A stretch of 64,000 bases of DNA from Phymatolithon calcareum (GCA_977006965.1 OZ345371.1:1116001-1180000), one strand, 5' to 3'; positions 53,020 through 63,696 are shown, numbered from the stretch's first letter. Made by a program: numbers and translations. Notes: a model not told the origin generated them from the letters alone.

Positions 53020-53826
53020 TCATCTGTGTTTAGAGGCCAAGACTCCCTTTTCCGCGTTCATTGCTTCCCACGTTGCGAGCGTGTTGCGTGCACAGTTATT
53101 GATGTGCTTGAACCGGACCGGGCCGAGCTTGACGCCGCCAAACCACCGGCTGACGACAACAACGCAATTAACCACCCCTGTCTGCTGCAGAGTGAACAGC
53201 AGTCCCTTCCCAGCACCGCTCTCCCCGTCGTCATCACAGTCATGGATCACTCCGTGTGTGGAGTGGACGACGTAGGCAAGGATGTTGTGTGTCGCTGTGG
53301 CCACCTTCCGACTCGTTCGATGCAGTGTTCGCAGCACTATGTCCACGTCCTCGGCGCACGTGATACGCGCGACGTGTGCTTGAAACACGCTCTTCCGGTC
53401 TGTAACTGGCTCACCGTGGAGCACATCGATCTCCACGGCTTTCGCTTCTGCTGGAGCAGTTTCCGCGGGGGTAGGTGCGTCGGAGTCACGAAGTGCCTGG
53501 AGCGCATGCTGTATGACAGACGCGGTTTCGAAGACGCACACCTCACCGATTTGATCGTCAATATTCGTCATTGCTTCGCGCACGATTTCCGCGGCGCGCG
53601 CAGCGGGCAATCCCGGTGCTCCTAGAGTGGGCGGAAGCGGACGCGCGGAGCTTGGATAAAGAGTCGGTAGGGTCATGGAGAGCGTCCCGAGCCCATCTGG
53701 CAAGACGATAGCGAGCGCAGCAGGTGCTGTCAATGATGGCCGCGAGAACGAAACGTTTTCATCTCCGAATATGGCGCGGAGGGCGCATACTTCGTCCGCC
53801 ACGCGCGCGGCATTGTCGTCAGGCAT
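53020..53826 (-). CDS. IMPACT/Yih1 homologue (RWD + UPF0029 domains)
   Basis: 268 residues. Residues about 8-105 fit an RWD domain (EVCALRAIFGDENVSF, a TLPTLYPS segment). Residues about 140-250 are the IMPACT/UPF0029 domain: GEPVTDRKSVFQAHVA, ATHNILAYVV, DCDDDGESGAGKGLLFTLQQT, VVVVSRWFGGVKLGPVRF and the HINNCAR end, all family hallmarks. In yeast and mammals Yih1/IMPACT binds Gcn1 through the RWD domain and restrains activation of the eIF2-alpha kinase Gcn2 under amino-acid starvation; a cytosolic role of this kind is inferred here. Length matches Yih1 (about 260). The ATG at 53826 directly precedes the RWD domain, so the start is well supported. No intron is needed. Confidence 0.9.
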   Translation of the reverse strand: MPDDNAARVADEVCALRAIFGDENVSFSRPSLTAPAALAIVLPDGLGTLSMTLPTLYPSSARPLPPTLGAPGLPAARAAEIVREAMTNIDDQIGEVCVFETASVIQHALQALRDSDAPTPAETAPAEAKAVEIDVLHGEPVTDRKSVFQAHVARITCAEDVDIVLRTLHRTSRKVATATHNILAYVVHSTHGVIHDCDDDGESGAGKGLLFTLQQTGVVNCVVVVSRWFGGVKLGPVRFKHINNCARNTLATWEAMNAEKGVLASKHR

Positions 53827-53951
53827 GATGCTCCTGCCAAGCGCTATGCATTAGCTCTAATCATTAGCATCGTTCTTTGCATCTTTCAATACGGTACTGT
53901 CTCTCAGCGAGTTACGGCGCTACCGAACACCAGCATTTCTGCAGTCATACT

Positions 53952-54000
53952 TGATCTGATCCCGATCTCTTCGATCTCAGATCTACTGATCTTTTGTGAT
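53952..54000. promoter_or_regulatory. Cluster of seven GATC words upstream of the IMPACT-like gene
   Basis: About 50 bp containing GATC seven times (GATCTGATCCCGATCTC and following), starting ~125 bp upstream of the ATG. It could be a repeated factor site or simple degenerate repeat. Confidence 0.25.
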
Positions 54001-55310
54001 CCAAAAATATCAACGTTCAAGTATCCTTAGGTTTGCTCCAGACAAAGCGGAACGTGATTGCATTGCGATCTGGCTTATAACTAAGATTATGCAGCACACC
54101 ATCTGCGGTTGTTGGGTAGATCGGTGAGTGTGTTGGAAAAAAACATAACATATACCCTTGACGGAAACTAGCCTTGTCCGGACGCTTGCGGAGGTTTCAG
54201 GGGTTGCAGCACGAAAAGGCGTTGTGAAAATACTTTTGATTTTCGAACCGTCATCACCTATGTTTCCAGCCGGAGTTTCCGGGCTCTGTAGAACATTCAC
54301 CATGCTTGACTCATGTGATTTGTTGTCGCAGTTCCGGAGTGACTCCCAGCGGGTGCCTGATGACCGCCAATGCCTTCTCGGCAAGGCAAGTTACATGATA
54401 ACAGGCGTCCGGTTGCTTGCCTACTGGACTGAGTAGTATTCAGGAAGAGGCAGAATCACTGGGGCACCACAGTTGGTTTTGTTCGATACAGATCGGCCAG
54501 TAAGATTCCAAAGTTGTTGCAACAGCAACGTTAAAAATGTTTCTTCTCAAAAAACGAGTCGTTTTTCTTTCATCTTTGAGAAAAAAGTGGCGGAAAGCAG
54601 CCTCCTTTGTGTTATTCAAAATGGAAGGAAAATTAGTTACTTTGGATTCGAAGAACTTTAAAGAGATACAAGGAAGTCACTAGAGACCAGTAATGCTACG
54701 AAGAAATCAATTTCCGGTGAGCCCTCAAGTGCCGAAGTCACTCTTCGGTAATAAGTTGCGCACCTTGAAGTATACCGCATTTCACAGCAATCCATATGAG
54801 TTTCGATGAGCTAACCCGGTGGTTCTTCCGAACGCAAGGTAGTGCCGACGGTCTATGAAAAGGGCTGGCTAACTACAATGTAGGATTCACTCAAAGGACT
54901 GATGTAAAGTCAAGTCGTGGGCAAAGGGTTCTGGATGCGCCCACGATCAGAGAACATAAACAGCCTCCTGGCAAAGACAATAGACACAAATGGCTCCAAT
55001 GGAGTACTTTTGAAGCGTCTTTTATGACCACTCGGCGCTGTACCAGACCAAAAGCCAATTCTCGCTTTTGGTGCACGAGGTACTACGAGATTTCATATCC
55101 ACCATGCACAACGGCGAACATGTTTCGGTCGCGTCGGAGAAAATGGTAGGACATTGCTAATTTGAAACTGCTCGACCCGTCTCCACCTTTCTGTTTCATG
55201 AAGATGATGACCAGGATATGTCTTAAGCTCAGAGATGAAGTTTTACACTATACGGAAGCGTTTGGATCTGATGGCAAAACTGATGTATGCATAGGTGGCC
55301 ATAGTGGCAT
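54001..55310. other. Intergenic, no gene supported
   Basis: Opposed short frames at 54010-54384 (-) and 54158-54436 (+) overlap and show no motif; I cannot tell which, if either, is coding. Confidence 0.4.
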
Positions 55311-55514
55311 TTGGATCCCAGTCAATCTGATCTTCCCATAAACGACGCAAAGGACGCGCTTGTGAGAATGGTCATCTTGGATTCAGTCCTCCGCTCTCAC
55401 CCGTTACCGACTCTGCCAGATGAGATCAACGTTTCGCACAGACGGGCAGAAGTGAATATTCACCAGCTCGTACGGGATTACTCTCCCCTCGTTTCGACAT
55501 TGCACCATAGCTAA
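55311..55514 (+). pseudogene. Degenerate LINE C-terminal fragment
   Basis: The frame reads LPDEINVSHRRAEVNIHQLVRDYSPLVSTLHH, matching PPELRISHRRAEVILNQLSAECCSLVAAFH in the LINE fragment at 62186-63226. It ends at a stop just before the expected Cys finger. Confidence 0.6.
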
Positions 55515-56283
55515 AACGGAGAAAAGATAGTTTTGTACAACGCATCGCGCAAGGTGTGCCCATTTAGTTCGAAAGAGATTATGGACCAAATCCTCATACG
55601 CTGCATGCACAGTGCTATTTCTTGAGATATTTTCTCAAGTCGGCTAGCGAGTGGATGTGCCTAGAAAAATCCACAAGATTTCTTACTGTGAGAGAGGTTG
55701 CTCGTGTGACTAGCTTCCTTTCTGCAGTAAGGAAGAACACCCGGTAGTCGAAACCCCGAAAAATCGGCCTGATAGTCAGTGGACTTTCACTTTCGTACTC
55801 CCTGAATAGAAAGAACTCCTGCGGGCGCACAACGCCAGTGTCCATATTGTACTGGAGGCAATGTCACTCAACAGGATGTCCTACGTTGCGTAAAGCGTTC
55901 TCAATCCTGGCACAAAAATGGCGTATTGCTTCGCCTCAACTCAGACTGGAAAGATCCCATGCAAATCCATTTCACTCATTTATTCTACACATTGGTGCTC
56001 TGAGCCGATCGAAGCCCGGGAAACATATTCGGAGGATTGTCCTCTTGGGGAGCGAAAAAAGAAGAAAAATATTCATTTAAAAAGTGCAGTCCATGCAATT
56101 AACAAGGATGATCCCAAATAACCACTTGCTTCGTGACAAGTGTCTCAAGTCGAATCTGTACATCTGTAAACTTATTGTACCTCCCACGTTCTACTGTTCA
56201 ATGCTGAATGCAACCTGCGGCAATCTGCTGCCCTGAAATCCATTCCCTCTTAACGTCGGCCGCATGCGGTCGACGCCGAGAAG
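55515..56283. other. Intergenic, no gene seen
   Basis: No supported gene; 5' flank of the phosphatase gene. Confidence 0.45.
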
Positions 56284-57786
56284 ATGTGCTGCCCAAGCTG
56301 CTCCTACAACTGCCAGAATGCATTTACTCACCGAAGGTCTGCACATAGCAGTGCGTTTTCATTTTTTCCGGCATTAATGACAGCCAGTAAAGGCGCTGCT
56401 GGAAGCGAAAGACGCGGTGGCAACAACGGCAATTCCATCCCTCCACCAGTGTCCCCCCGAGGTGCGCCGCGTGCATCGCCAAGAATTGTCTGTCGTCGTT
56501 CCAAGCTCCTCCTCACTCGACTGGTTCCGCCGTCATCGCTGCACGGGCGAGGGCCAGCTTCATCAGACGGACCAAACATCACCCTCCCTTCGCTAGGCGG
56601 CTTACCGGGCGCGGCACGTGCGGCACGAGCCCGCCGTCGCGCACGGGAGGCGCCTGGTCCCGTGCGCGCGGCCTTGAGGGGCGGTGGTGTGTTGTCATTC
56701 TTCTTTCACGGCGTTGGAGGAGCTGCGTCGCGCGCCGGTGGTCGCCGTCGTGCGGGTGACCCGCCGGCACGGCATCTCGCGTTGAGTTACGGGCTTGTCG
56801 AGCCGTACTCCATGTCGCGTCGTAACGTCGCGAATCCGCGCGCAGCAGGCGCTCTGCGTGCATGGTATGCGGCAGCCGTGCGTCACGGAGTGTTGCGTCG
56901 ACGCGGACGCCCCACGCTGCGACTTGGAGAGGACAGGCTTGTGCGTGCACCGGAGGAGGAAACCCCGGGGCAGCGTCGCGATGTGCTCAAGGGCGCTGGT
57001 GTACCGGCGGTTGTACACGGGGAATGGGCGCGTGCACTTGGACATTCGCCGCGCGTCATTGTCATTGGGGATATTCATGGATGCATAGACGAGTTCAAGT
57101 CGCTTTTACGGCTTGCTGATTTTCAACCAGGGGATCAGATCGTGCTGTTGGGAGATCTTGTTGCAAAGGGTCCCGATAGTGTTGGCGTGGTGCAACTGGC
57201 GCGTGAGATCGGCGCGCGAAGTGTCCGGGGCAACCATGACCATGAGGTTATTCGATGGTTCGAGGCGTCAAGTAGGGGTGGTGCAGATGCTGTTGTGTCG
57301 CTGGAGCATGCGCGAATTGCCAGGGCGCTCGGTCCGGATGAGCATGCGTGGCTTATGGATAGCCCGTGGTTCATTGAAAGTGGGGATATGGGACATTTGT
57401 TCGTACATGCTGGATTTATCCCGGGTGTCAAGCTCACACAGCAAAACCCGAGGTTAATGATGAACATGCGGAGCGTTCTTGGAGATGGTACCGTGACTGC
57501 GAAAAATGTGCCACATTGCGCTTGGGCTAAACTATGGCGAGGACCACAAACTGTTGTGTTTGGTCACGACGCTTTTCGCGGGTTGCAGCAGTACGAATTT
57601 GCAAAGGGGATTGATACCGGGTGCGTTTATGGGGGACGTCTCACCGCGCTTTTGTTGCCGGAGAATCGGTTCATAAGCGTGCCTGCACGAAGGTCGTATG
57701 TTTCTTCGAAACGGTTTAGGAATAGGGAGAGTGTGCGACGCGGTGCGGTACGGTTTTGGGACAACGGACAGGGTGGGGTCCCATGA
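56284..57786 (+). CDS. ApaH-like metallophosphoesterase (ALPH-type) with long basic N-terminus
   Basis: The C-terminal half (from about residue 258) is a calcineurin-like phosphatase core: VIGDIHGCIDEF, LLGDLVAKGPDS, RGNHDHE, then FVHAGFIPG and VFGHDAFRG with the metal-binding His residues, and a final DTGCVYGGRLTALLLP. This order is typical of ApaH/PPP-type enzymes, including eukaryotic ApaH-like phosphatases, which cleave dinucleoside polyphosphates or mRNA caps; the substrate here is not determinable. The first ~250 residues are GC-rich and Arg/Ala/Gly/Pro-rich (SPRGAPRASPR, AARAARARRRA), possibly an organelle-targeting or disordered extension. The start is uncertain: in-frame ATGs lie at 56284, 56377 and 56812, and an unseen intron in the N-terminal part is possible. 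Confidence 0.75.
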   Translation: MCCPSCSYNCQNAFTHRRSAHSSAFSFFPALMTASKGAAGSERRGGNNGNSIPPPVSPRGAPRASPRIVCRRSKLLLTRLVPPSSLHGRGPASSDGPNITLPSLGGLPGAARAARARRRAREAPGPVRAALRGGGVLSFFFHGVGGAASRAGGRRRAGDPPARHLALSYGLVEPYSMSRRNVANPRAAGALRAWYAAAVRHGVLRRRGRPTLRLGEDRLVRAPEEETPGQRRDVLKGAGVPAVVHGEWARALGHSPRVIVIGDIHGCIDEFKSLLRLADFQPGDQIVLLGDLVAKGPDSVGVVQLAREIGARSVRGNHDHEVIRWFEASSRGGADAVVSLEHARIARALGPDEHAWLMDSPWFIESGDMGHLFVHAGFIPGVKLTQQNPRLMMNMRSVLGDGTVTAKNVPHCAWAKLWRGPQTVVFGHDAFRGLQQYEFAKGIDTGCVYGGRLTALLLPENRFISVPARRSYVSSKRFRNRESVRRGAVRFWDNGQGGVP

Positions 57787-58423
57787 TGGGTCAAGCACTC
57801 GAGGCCGCAATGCTAAAAGTTCTTCCTTGACACATTTCTGCTATTTATCTCACTGTTCATTTCCTTCTTAGAGTTTTAGTCACGAAGTGCTTGTATGTGT
57901 GATTTCATGAGAAACGTCCTTTCTGCCCTAACGGAGCCCGAGGTTTTCTTATGCAGAAATGTCGTTGTATATGAGAAGAATAGAGTATCCACTAAATCGC
58001 TAGGAACCGTAAGATCACGAAAGACGAAAATCTCTCACCTCGAGCTCCCACTCGCACAAATCCAGAGATCAGCCGTTCCAAGATGAAGTCCGCATGCCGT
58101 GGCGAAGAAAAGAATTGGATAGAAAGCACCAAAACGTCCCACTGGTTGCCTTTCAGAATCGTGGAGGCTGGTAGATGGCCATAACTTTGGGGGAACTTTA
58201 GAGTACTGGAATGTGGCTTAGGGAAAGAGGACAAGTGGGATCTACTAAGCCTGTGCCCTTACTGTACATCCGAAAATTCGTGAGCTGGCGTGGCAGGGAA
58301 ATGGCTGAGTGTGGCGTACTATGTTCAACCACTCCCTTATCCGACTCTGAGAAATGCCAATATAATCCCCAAAAACTATCTCTTCGACGACTGCTTTGCA
58401 ACGCTGCACGCGTTCACGCCAAG
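57787..58423. other. Intergenic, no gene seen
   Basis: Separates the phosphatase and methyltransferase genes. The methyltransferase frame stays open upstream to 58211, but without recognisable content. Confidence 0.45.
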
Positions 58424-59392
58424 ATGCCAATGGCGATGGTCAGAAAACCGTTCAAGCACAACAAAATTTTGCTCGTCGCTCTGGTGCTGCTTGCCCTTTC
58501 CGCGCTACTGCTACCAGCTGTGTCTCTCTTCCGCCAACCCCAAACACCCATAGTCCGCGACTGCACGGCACGCTTTCCCAGGAAGGATTCTCGCGTCTGG
58601 ATGACCAAGGTTATTGGCACAGGTTTGAGTTACCTCGCCGGTCACTCTTCGCACAAGTACGGAAAAGACAATATCGTGTATCCCGAGCAGTTAGTAAGGA
58701 TACTGACAAAATTCGATCATTCAGTGACAATTTTTGACATTGGCGCCAACGTGGGAAAGGTCACATTTCCTGCCCTCGCCATGCGGCCAAAGCATCGTGT
58801 GATCGCCGTCGAACCTGTTGCTGCAAACGTCAAGAAACTCTGCCACGCCGCCACATTGAATGGATGGGCACAAGGACCAAGACTGACGCTTGTACAGGGT
58901 GCGCTTTCCGACAGGGATGGCGAGATGAAAATTTACGTGCCGGACGGGCGTGGCGATAATGCCGCCCTCTCCGAAGGCGCAGCCGTGCTGAATGTGCGAC
59001 GAAATGCGGTCCCCGAGGCGGTTCGAGTCATCCACGGCGACGTGCTACTTCAGGAACTTGGTGTTGAGCCTGATATTATCAAGATAGATACGCAAGGACA
59101 TGAATTGTACGTGCTTCGCGGACTACGAAGGTTTCTCGCCAAAACACGCAATGTGCTCGTGTTTGCGGAGAGTGACCGTGGACTCATGAAAAAGTCAGGC
59201 GTAAACCCCAAGGACATTTGGGCTCTCATGGTGGAAGACCTCGGATATCAGGTTTATCCTCGCGAAGCTAAGGTCAGGGTCGTTGATAATGTGATCAGCT
59301 TGTACGGTGTTCCGCCACTCACGGAGAGGCAGTTTCCGCCAAGGGCGAACACGGACGTGTTCTTCATCCGGCCGAACAACAAGACCACATGA
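58424..59392 (+). CDS. FkbM-family methyltransferase with N-terminal anchor
   Basis: 322 residues from the ATG at 58424, chosen because it places a single hydrophobic segment (ILLVALVLLALSALLLPAVSLF) near residue 15-36 in type II membrane topology after a basic MVRKPFKHNK; the open frame begins at 58211 but its upstream part has no recognisable content. The soluble part has the SAM-binding motif I (VTIFDIGANVGKVTF), an acidic post-I (IAVEPVAANVKKL), GALSDRDGEM and the FkbM hallmark IKIDTQGHELYVLRGL. FkbM enzymes are mostly O-methyltransferases, often on sugars; with this topology a Golgi glycan substrate is plausible but inferred. The gene lies about 640 bp after the phosphatase gene on the same strand. 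Confidence 0.85.
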   Translation: MPMAMVRKPFKHNKILLVALVLLALSALLLPAVSLFRQPQTPIVRDCTARFPRKDSRVWMTKVIGTGLSYLAGHSSHKYGKDNIVYPEQLVRILTKFDHSVTIFDIGANVGKVTFPALAMRPKHRVIAVEPVAANVKKLCHAATLNGWAQGPRLTLVQGALSDRDGEMKIYVPDGRGDNAALSEGAAVLNVRRNAVPEAVRVIHGDVLLQELGVEPDIIKIDTQGHELYVLRGLRRFLAKTRNVLVFAESDRGLMKKSGVNPKDIWALMVEDLGYQVYPREAKVRVVDNVISLYGVPPLTERQFPPRANTDVFFIRPNNKTT

Positions 59393-59539
59393 AACTGCTG
59401 TGTGTAGTGTGTTCGACGCGAGAAGTGATATAGTGAAGTATAGCGTGTACCGCACTGAATGGAGTGGCTCGCAAGAGCGGTGTGGTCTGCATTGTTTAAA
59501 TGGCAGGACCATATGCTTGCAACTCTTTCTTGTTATTGA

Positions 59540-59897
59540 ATATTGTAGACACACAATATTGCAGAGGTGTAATGAACGACATTATCACCATCGACCTAGG
59601 AGCTCTATAACGGCTCCTTGTCATCTATCCACCGACACTGACAACACAGTATCGTGAACGACTCTTCCAAGAGGAACAAACGGATTTATCGCAGACGCCG
59701 ACTAACACTTAACGTAATGTTAGTCTAGCGTCGGTTAGTGCCCCCCCCTTTTTTGCAAGGTGTGCAATTGCTCGCCCCTGCTCTATTTAAGCGGCGATCC
59801 TGATCGCATCTTAGACGGAGGCATCGCATCACAGAGACATCACCCTTTTCAAGATAAACCCCAACCCTTATCTTTTCACTCCCAGTGATTACAATAT
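59540..59897. mobile_element. 358-bp MITE, copy 3 (inverted)
   Basis: Inverted copy of 32790-33146, with ends ATATTGTAGACAC and (reverse complement) ATATTGTAATCAC, and a C-run of 8. It lies about 150 bp downstream of the methyltransferase stop codon and has unrelated flanks, showing that this is a dispersed family. Confidence 0.78.
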
Positions 59898-60045
59898 CCT
59901 TAATTTGAAAGGTTTCCGTATATGTTATTCATTCAACTCTGAGCCTTCAAAGACAATTCACTTAGTGGAAATACCAGTAGACGAATATATACAAATTACC
60001 TTTGGAGAGCTGTTAGAGGGATCTTTTTGAGAATTTGATATTTTT

Positions 60046-60359
60046 AGTCCTCATTACCAGTCTGGAAAAGTCCCAGTTACAGTTCCAAATGTTTGGACTG
60101 ATAATGAGGACGCGGCATAGGCCCATGGTGGCTGCTGTGTGCATCTATGGGATTTTTTTTTCATAGCGAGTTCTAGTTTTCGGAAATGGAATTAGTTTTC
60201 AACCAAACTTTTCGTGATGTTTCAAGTTTTTGCTCAAAAGTGTGTGAAAACATCTGAAGCGAAAGTTTGCAAATCAGCGCTGTACGAGGAATCAGCCACT
60301 GCAAATCTATGCCGCGTCCTCGTCACCAGTCCACGAAATAATGACTGGTAATGAGGACT
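60046..60359. mobile_element. 314-bp foldback element with four copies of a 16-mer
   Basis: GTCCTCATTACCAGTC occurs at 60047-60062 (forward), 60096-60111 (reverse, one change), 60316-60331 (forward, two changes) and 60343-60358 (reverse). The arms also share CGCGGCATAG / CTATGCCGCG next to the inner copies. The element is non-coding, MITE-like, with T-rich outer flanks. Confidence 0.7.
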
Positions 60360-60814
60360 TTTTTGACTGGGTCAGTGCTGCGTTTTTGATGAATAATCAA
60401 GAAGGCCCTCTGTTATCTCGCAAAGTCTCAGAGTGACTGAGTACTTGATATAGAAAGGCACCGATTGCTGAAAATGTTTGGCCTGGTGAATTCGTCACCC
60501 CCACTCGATCAAGGAAGGAGAAAAACTGCAAAAGAGCTATTTCAAGCTCGCCTCAGTGCAGATTGAATCGTCCACAATGGAGGATGTTGCCAAGCTTTTG
60601 GTGTGGGAAATTTTCTCCACATACGAGCGGTTGAATATGGCGTCCCTTTTGGAACGAAGGCGGCCGAGAACCGATGGGCGAAGGTGCAACTGTTTCGAAT
60701 TGTGCGTCTTTCATTTAAATGTCTTAACTTGGCTTTCATTGCAACATTTTTGGACTCGGGCTACGTTTTTCTTTGGCGAAATTATTTTTCTACCATGGAC
60801 GCGCCGAGGCTCTC
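60360..60814. other. Intergenic, no gene supported
   Basis: Short overlapping frames on both strands without motifs. Confidence 0.4.
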
Positions 60815-60895
60815 GATCCGCGGATCGACATGAGAGCTTTCGAGCCCCCCCCCTGATCCGCGGATCGCGGGTGGGGGCTCGGAAGTTCTCATGTC
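60815..60895. repeat. Foldback with two GATCCGCGGATC palindromes
   Basis: 23-bp arms 60827-60849 (GACATGAGAGCTTTCGAG...) and 60873-60895 pair with two mismatches. The 12-bp palindrome GATCCGCGGATC occurs at 60815-60826 and again at 60855-60866. Confidence 0.75.
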
Positions 60896-60952
60896 GCACG
60901 CAAGCCACCATCCGAAAGTCCTTCGCTGCGCTCTTGCCGTTCATTGAGATGT

Positions 60953-61375
60953 TTTCTTTCTTTCTTTCTTTATTGCGGAAAGATTGCTCACACTTATGGT
61001 AAGCGTCTAGAGCTGTTTTGCAACAGCATCTCATTGTTCAGAAATTTGAGTACGGCTAGGGGTCTCTCACGGCATACCTCTTCTACAGTCTTTTTTCCCA
61101 CTCGGCCAATATATTTTCGTCGTGAGGCGGAACGTCCAGCACATCGTAGGATTAGGTGTTCGGTAGTTTCCTCGGAACCAGAATTACAGGCCTTGCACAC
61201 TGGATCGTACGGAATTACTTCCATATTGCATCCGTGGTGAAAAGTGGCAACCGCTGGGGTGCAGTCTCCAATCAGCTGGTGCAGCATCACCTCTGCTCGT
61301 CTATGCGATATGGGAAGGTCTTCTGTAAGAGTTGGAACGACGACTGGATCGAATTTGGAAGGCGGCCTGATGATG
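60953..61375 (-). mobile_element. LINE 3' end with GAAA-repeat tail
   Basis: The minus-strand frame 61290-60994 reads MLHQLIGDCTPAVATFHH, then the finger CKACNSGSEETTEHLILRC and GRVGKKTVEEVCRERPL, homologous to the fragment at 62186-63226. Homology extends upstream to about 61375 (SHRRAEV). The element ends in a (GAAA)n tail at 60953-60975. 5'-truncated. Confidence 0.82.
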
Positions 61376-61547
61376 GATCTTGCTGCTATTGAGGTGTTTT
61401 AAAGATAATCCTTTTCAAATTCGATTCCTCTCGCTCAAGAGGACAGAACGGCCTTGGAGGTACAAAAGGTTATTGACAAGTATAGGTACCTTTTGTTGTC
61501 AAGCAATTTTTTCAGGTGATAAACGGCTTATCAGCCCCTGTTTTTTT

Positions 61548-61661
61548 CATCCCGGCGGAATGACATGGAATATGTCCCCCCACTGGATTGATAGTTTGAG
61601 GAATAATTTGGCCACTTTTTACCGCGGCGCGTGACATAGGATATGTCATCGAACCGGGATG
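61548..61661. repeat. Imperfect 29-bp inverted repeats
   Basis: CATCCCGG...ATGACAT...TATGTC at 61548-61576 is matched in inverted form at 61633-61661 (21 of 29 positions). Possibly a very small MITE. Confidence 0.4.
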
Positions 61662-62185
61662 ACACTTGCGTTCATTTCAAATCCCTTCTGTAGGCTCCTC
61701 GGGGCATCGTCGGTCCAGCATGCCTTAAAAACCGGTTGATAACATAGATTAAATCTCAATTTTGTATTGTATTGTTTTCGGCAGTTTCCCAAGTGAGGTT
61801 GCACTCTGCGAAGGGCTAAGTTTTCTTCATTCTGTTCCTTCCTGTGCGATATGAAGCACTATCTGTACGTGTATCCAGAGTTGCTTTGATACACTGCAGT
61901 AACACGTTGCGTACCATGCGGTGCTCGATATCTCAATTTTCTAGATCACTCGTCGCGTTGATCTCATCTTTACAACTATTCCAAAGTTAAACAACCTCTT
62001 GGATCCATTCTTTAAAATAAACAGAGCAATCTCGTTTTTAATAGCTCTCTTTAAATTAGTAAGCATGGGTAACGCCATGAGCGAAAAATGGTAAATCGGT
62101 GTCTCAAAAACCTAACGATAGAGTACAATTAGATTTCAATCATTCCCTCAAACAACTTTATTTCTTTGGGCTGTACTAGACGATA
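61662..62185. other. Intergenic, no gene seen
   Basis: AT-rich, no coding support. Confidence 0.45.
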
Positions 62186-63240
62186 GTGAAGGCTACAGTA
62201 GTATCTTGCCCAGTTCTTCCTCGCTCATCTTGGTTGATTTGCTCCTCTCGAATCTCTTACGACTTCCAGAGCCGAAAGTTTGAATCTCGACATCGGAAAC
62301 AACCGGACATTCTGCTGATATACGACGATGGGGAGGATCACGCGTATCAGACGTCCCCCTCTGACTCTCAGATGCGAGTCAACATCTGCGACGAGAATGG
62401 CGACACTCTCGATATGTACCGAAGCATCCCCAGTCACGTCGGTGGCGCAGGTATCTTGATCTTACGCGGGGACAACGTACTGACGGAAACTGCCATGAGC
62501 ACCGGAGCGATCGGCTCATCCTTCGACGCCGAGGTATTCGCTGCAGTTCGAGCTGTCGAAGCCGTACAACAACTGCAATTCGATGGCGGACAACACATTC
62601 GGTGGTTCATCGATAGTAGGAGCTGTCTGGATGCATTGGCCGGACAGCCTTGGATGTATGGCGAAATGACAAGGAAGCTGTGGGAAGTCATGGAGGCATT
62701 GATGGAGGGCAACGTCACCATTGAGGTGATTTGGGTCCCAAACCACTGTGGGATACCTGGGAACGAGAAAGCCGACGAGCTTGCTCGTCGAGGCATTACG
62801 GAATCAGATCTCGTGACGCATCAAGGCGTACCCTTGACCATGGAAACCGCGCGGTCCATAATTAAACCGCGCAATTCGATGAAACGAAGAAGTGTACAGT
62901 TTCTACCTCCAGAACTTCGGATTAGTCACAGACGCGCTGAAGTCATCCTAAATCAACTTTCCGCAGAATGCTGCTCGCTGGTAGCAGCTTTTCACCGGAA
63001 GGACGATGGCTCGGTGGACTACGACCCCATGTGCAAAGCCTGTCCAGGTGGAAGCAAAGAGACTGTTGATCACTTAATTCTTCGCTGCCGTGGGCGTGCT
63101 TTATCAAGACGGCAGACTATTGGTAGAGTAGGCTCTAAAACGGTACAGGAATTATGTAGGGAGAAACCGCTTGAAGTACTCAAATTTGTGAACAATGAGG
63201 GGTTGCTTGACAACCCCAGATGTTAATTTTAGTTAACGTC
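62186..63240 (+). mobile_element. 5'-truncated LINE: RNase H and C-terminal finger
   Basis: A 346-residue open frame (62186-63226). Residues about 60-200 are an RNase H domain: GGAGILILRGDN, SSFDAEVFAAVRAVEAV (Glu), RWFIDSRSCLDAL (Asp), VIWVPNHCGIPGNEKADELARRG (His and Asp). The C-terminus has SHRRAEV and a CCHC-type finger CKAC ... HLILRC, then GRVGSKTVQELCREKPLEVLKF. This is the end of an I/R1-like non-LTR ORF2. Reverse transcriptase and endonuclease are missing, and no simple-repeat tail follows. It serves as the best reference for the smaller fragments at 1-200, 19684, 55311 and 60953. Confidence 0.85.
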
Positions 63241-63696
63241 GACTTCCAGAGCAAGATTCTTTGACTTAGACACAAAGCTGGCTGTGTTTCAAAAAACGTG
63301 CTTCTTTCTCATAACGCAGTTGCCACTATTGGTGCTCTCATTGGGCAATTATGTCCGTCCGATGTCTCGCCAGGCCCAATAAAGTCTTCTATCTCGGCCA
63401 ATCGAATAGGGCGGATTGGTCTATCGGTCTTTGCGAGCCGTCACCAGGTTTTTTCAGTGGGTTTGGGCAATCCGTGCATCTGGAAACCGCGATGCTTTAC
63501 CCCGCCCCGCAACTGAGAACATATACGCATATACGAATTGCCTCTTCGCCGCTGCACTTCCCTTCTGCAATGTCTCAGACCTGTACATAAAGCTGAAGCT
63601 CCCATTTTCACACTACTTTTTCTCCCTGTATATTAGAACTCCCTCAAATATCTCCGGACCTGAGTTGCATTCCCAGCGCTTCTCTACATTATCGAG
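63241..63696. other. Upstream region of the GST gene
   Basis: No gene seen; likely holds the promoter and 5' UTR of the GST gene. Confidence 0.4.

Noticed and set aside
52924-53625. 233-residue plus-strand frame opposite the IMPACT-like gene
   Set aside because: Antisense shadow; the minus-strand frame carries the complete RWD and UPF0029 signatures.
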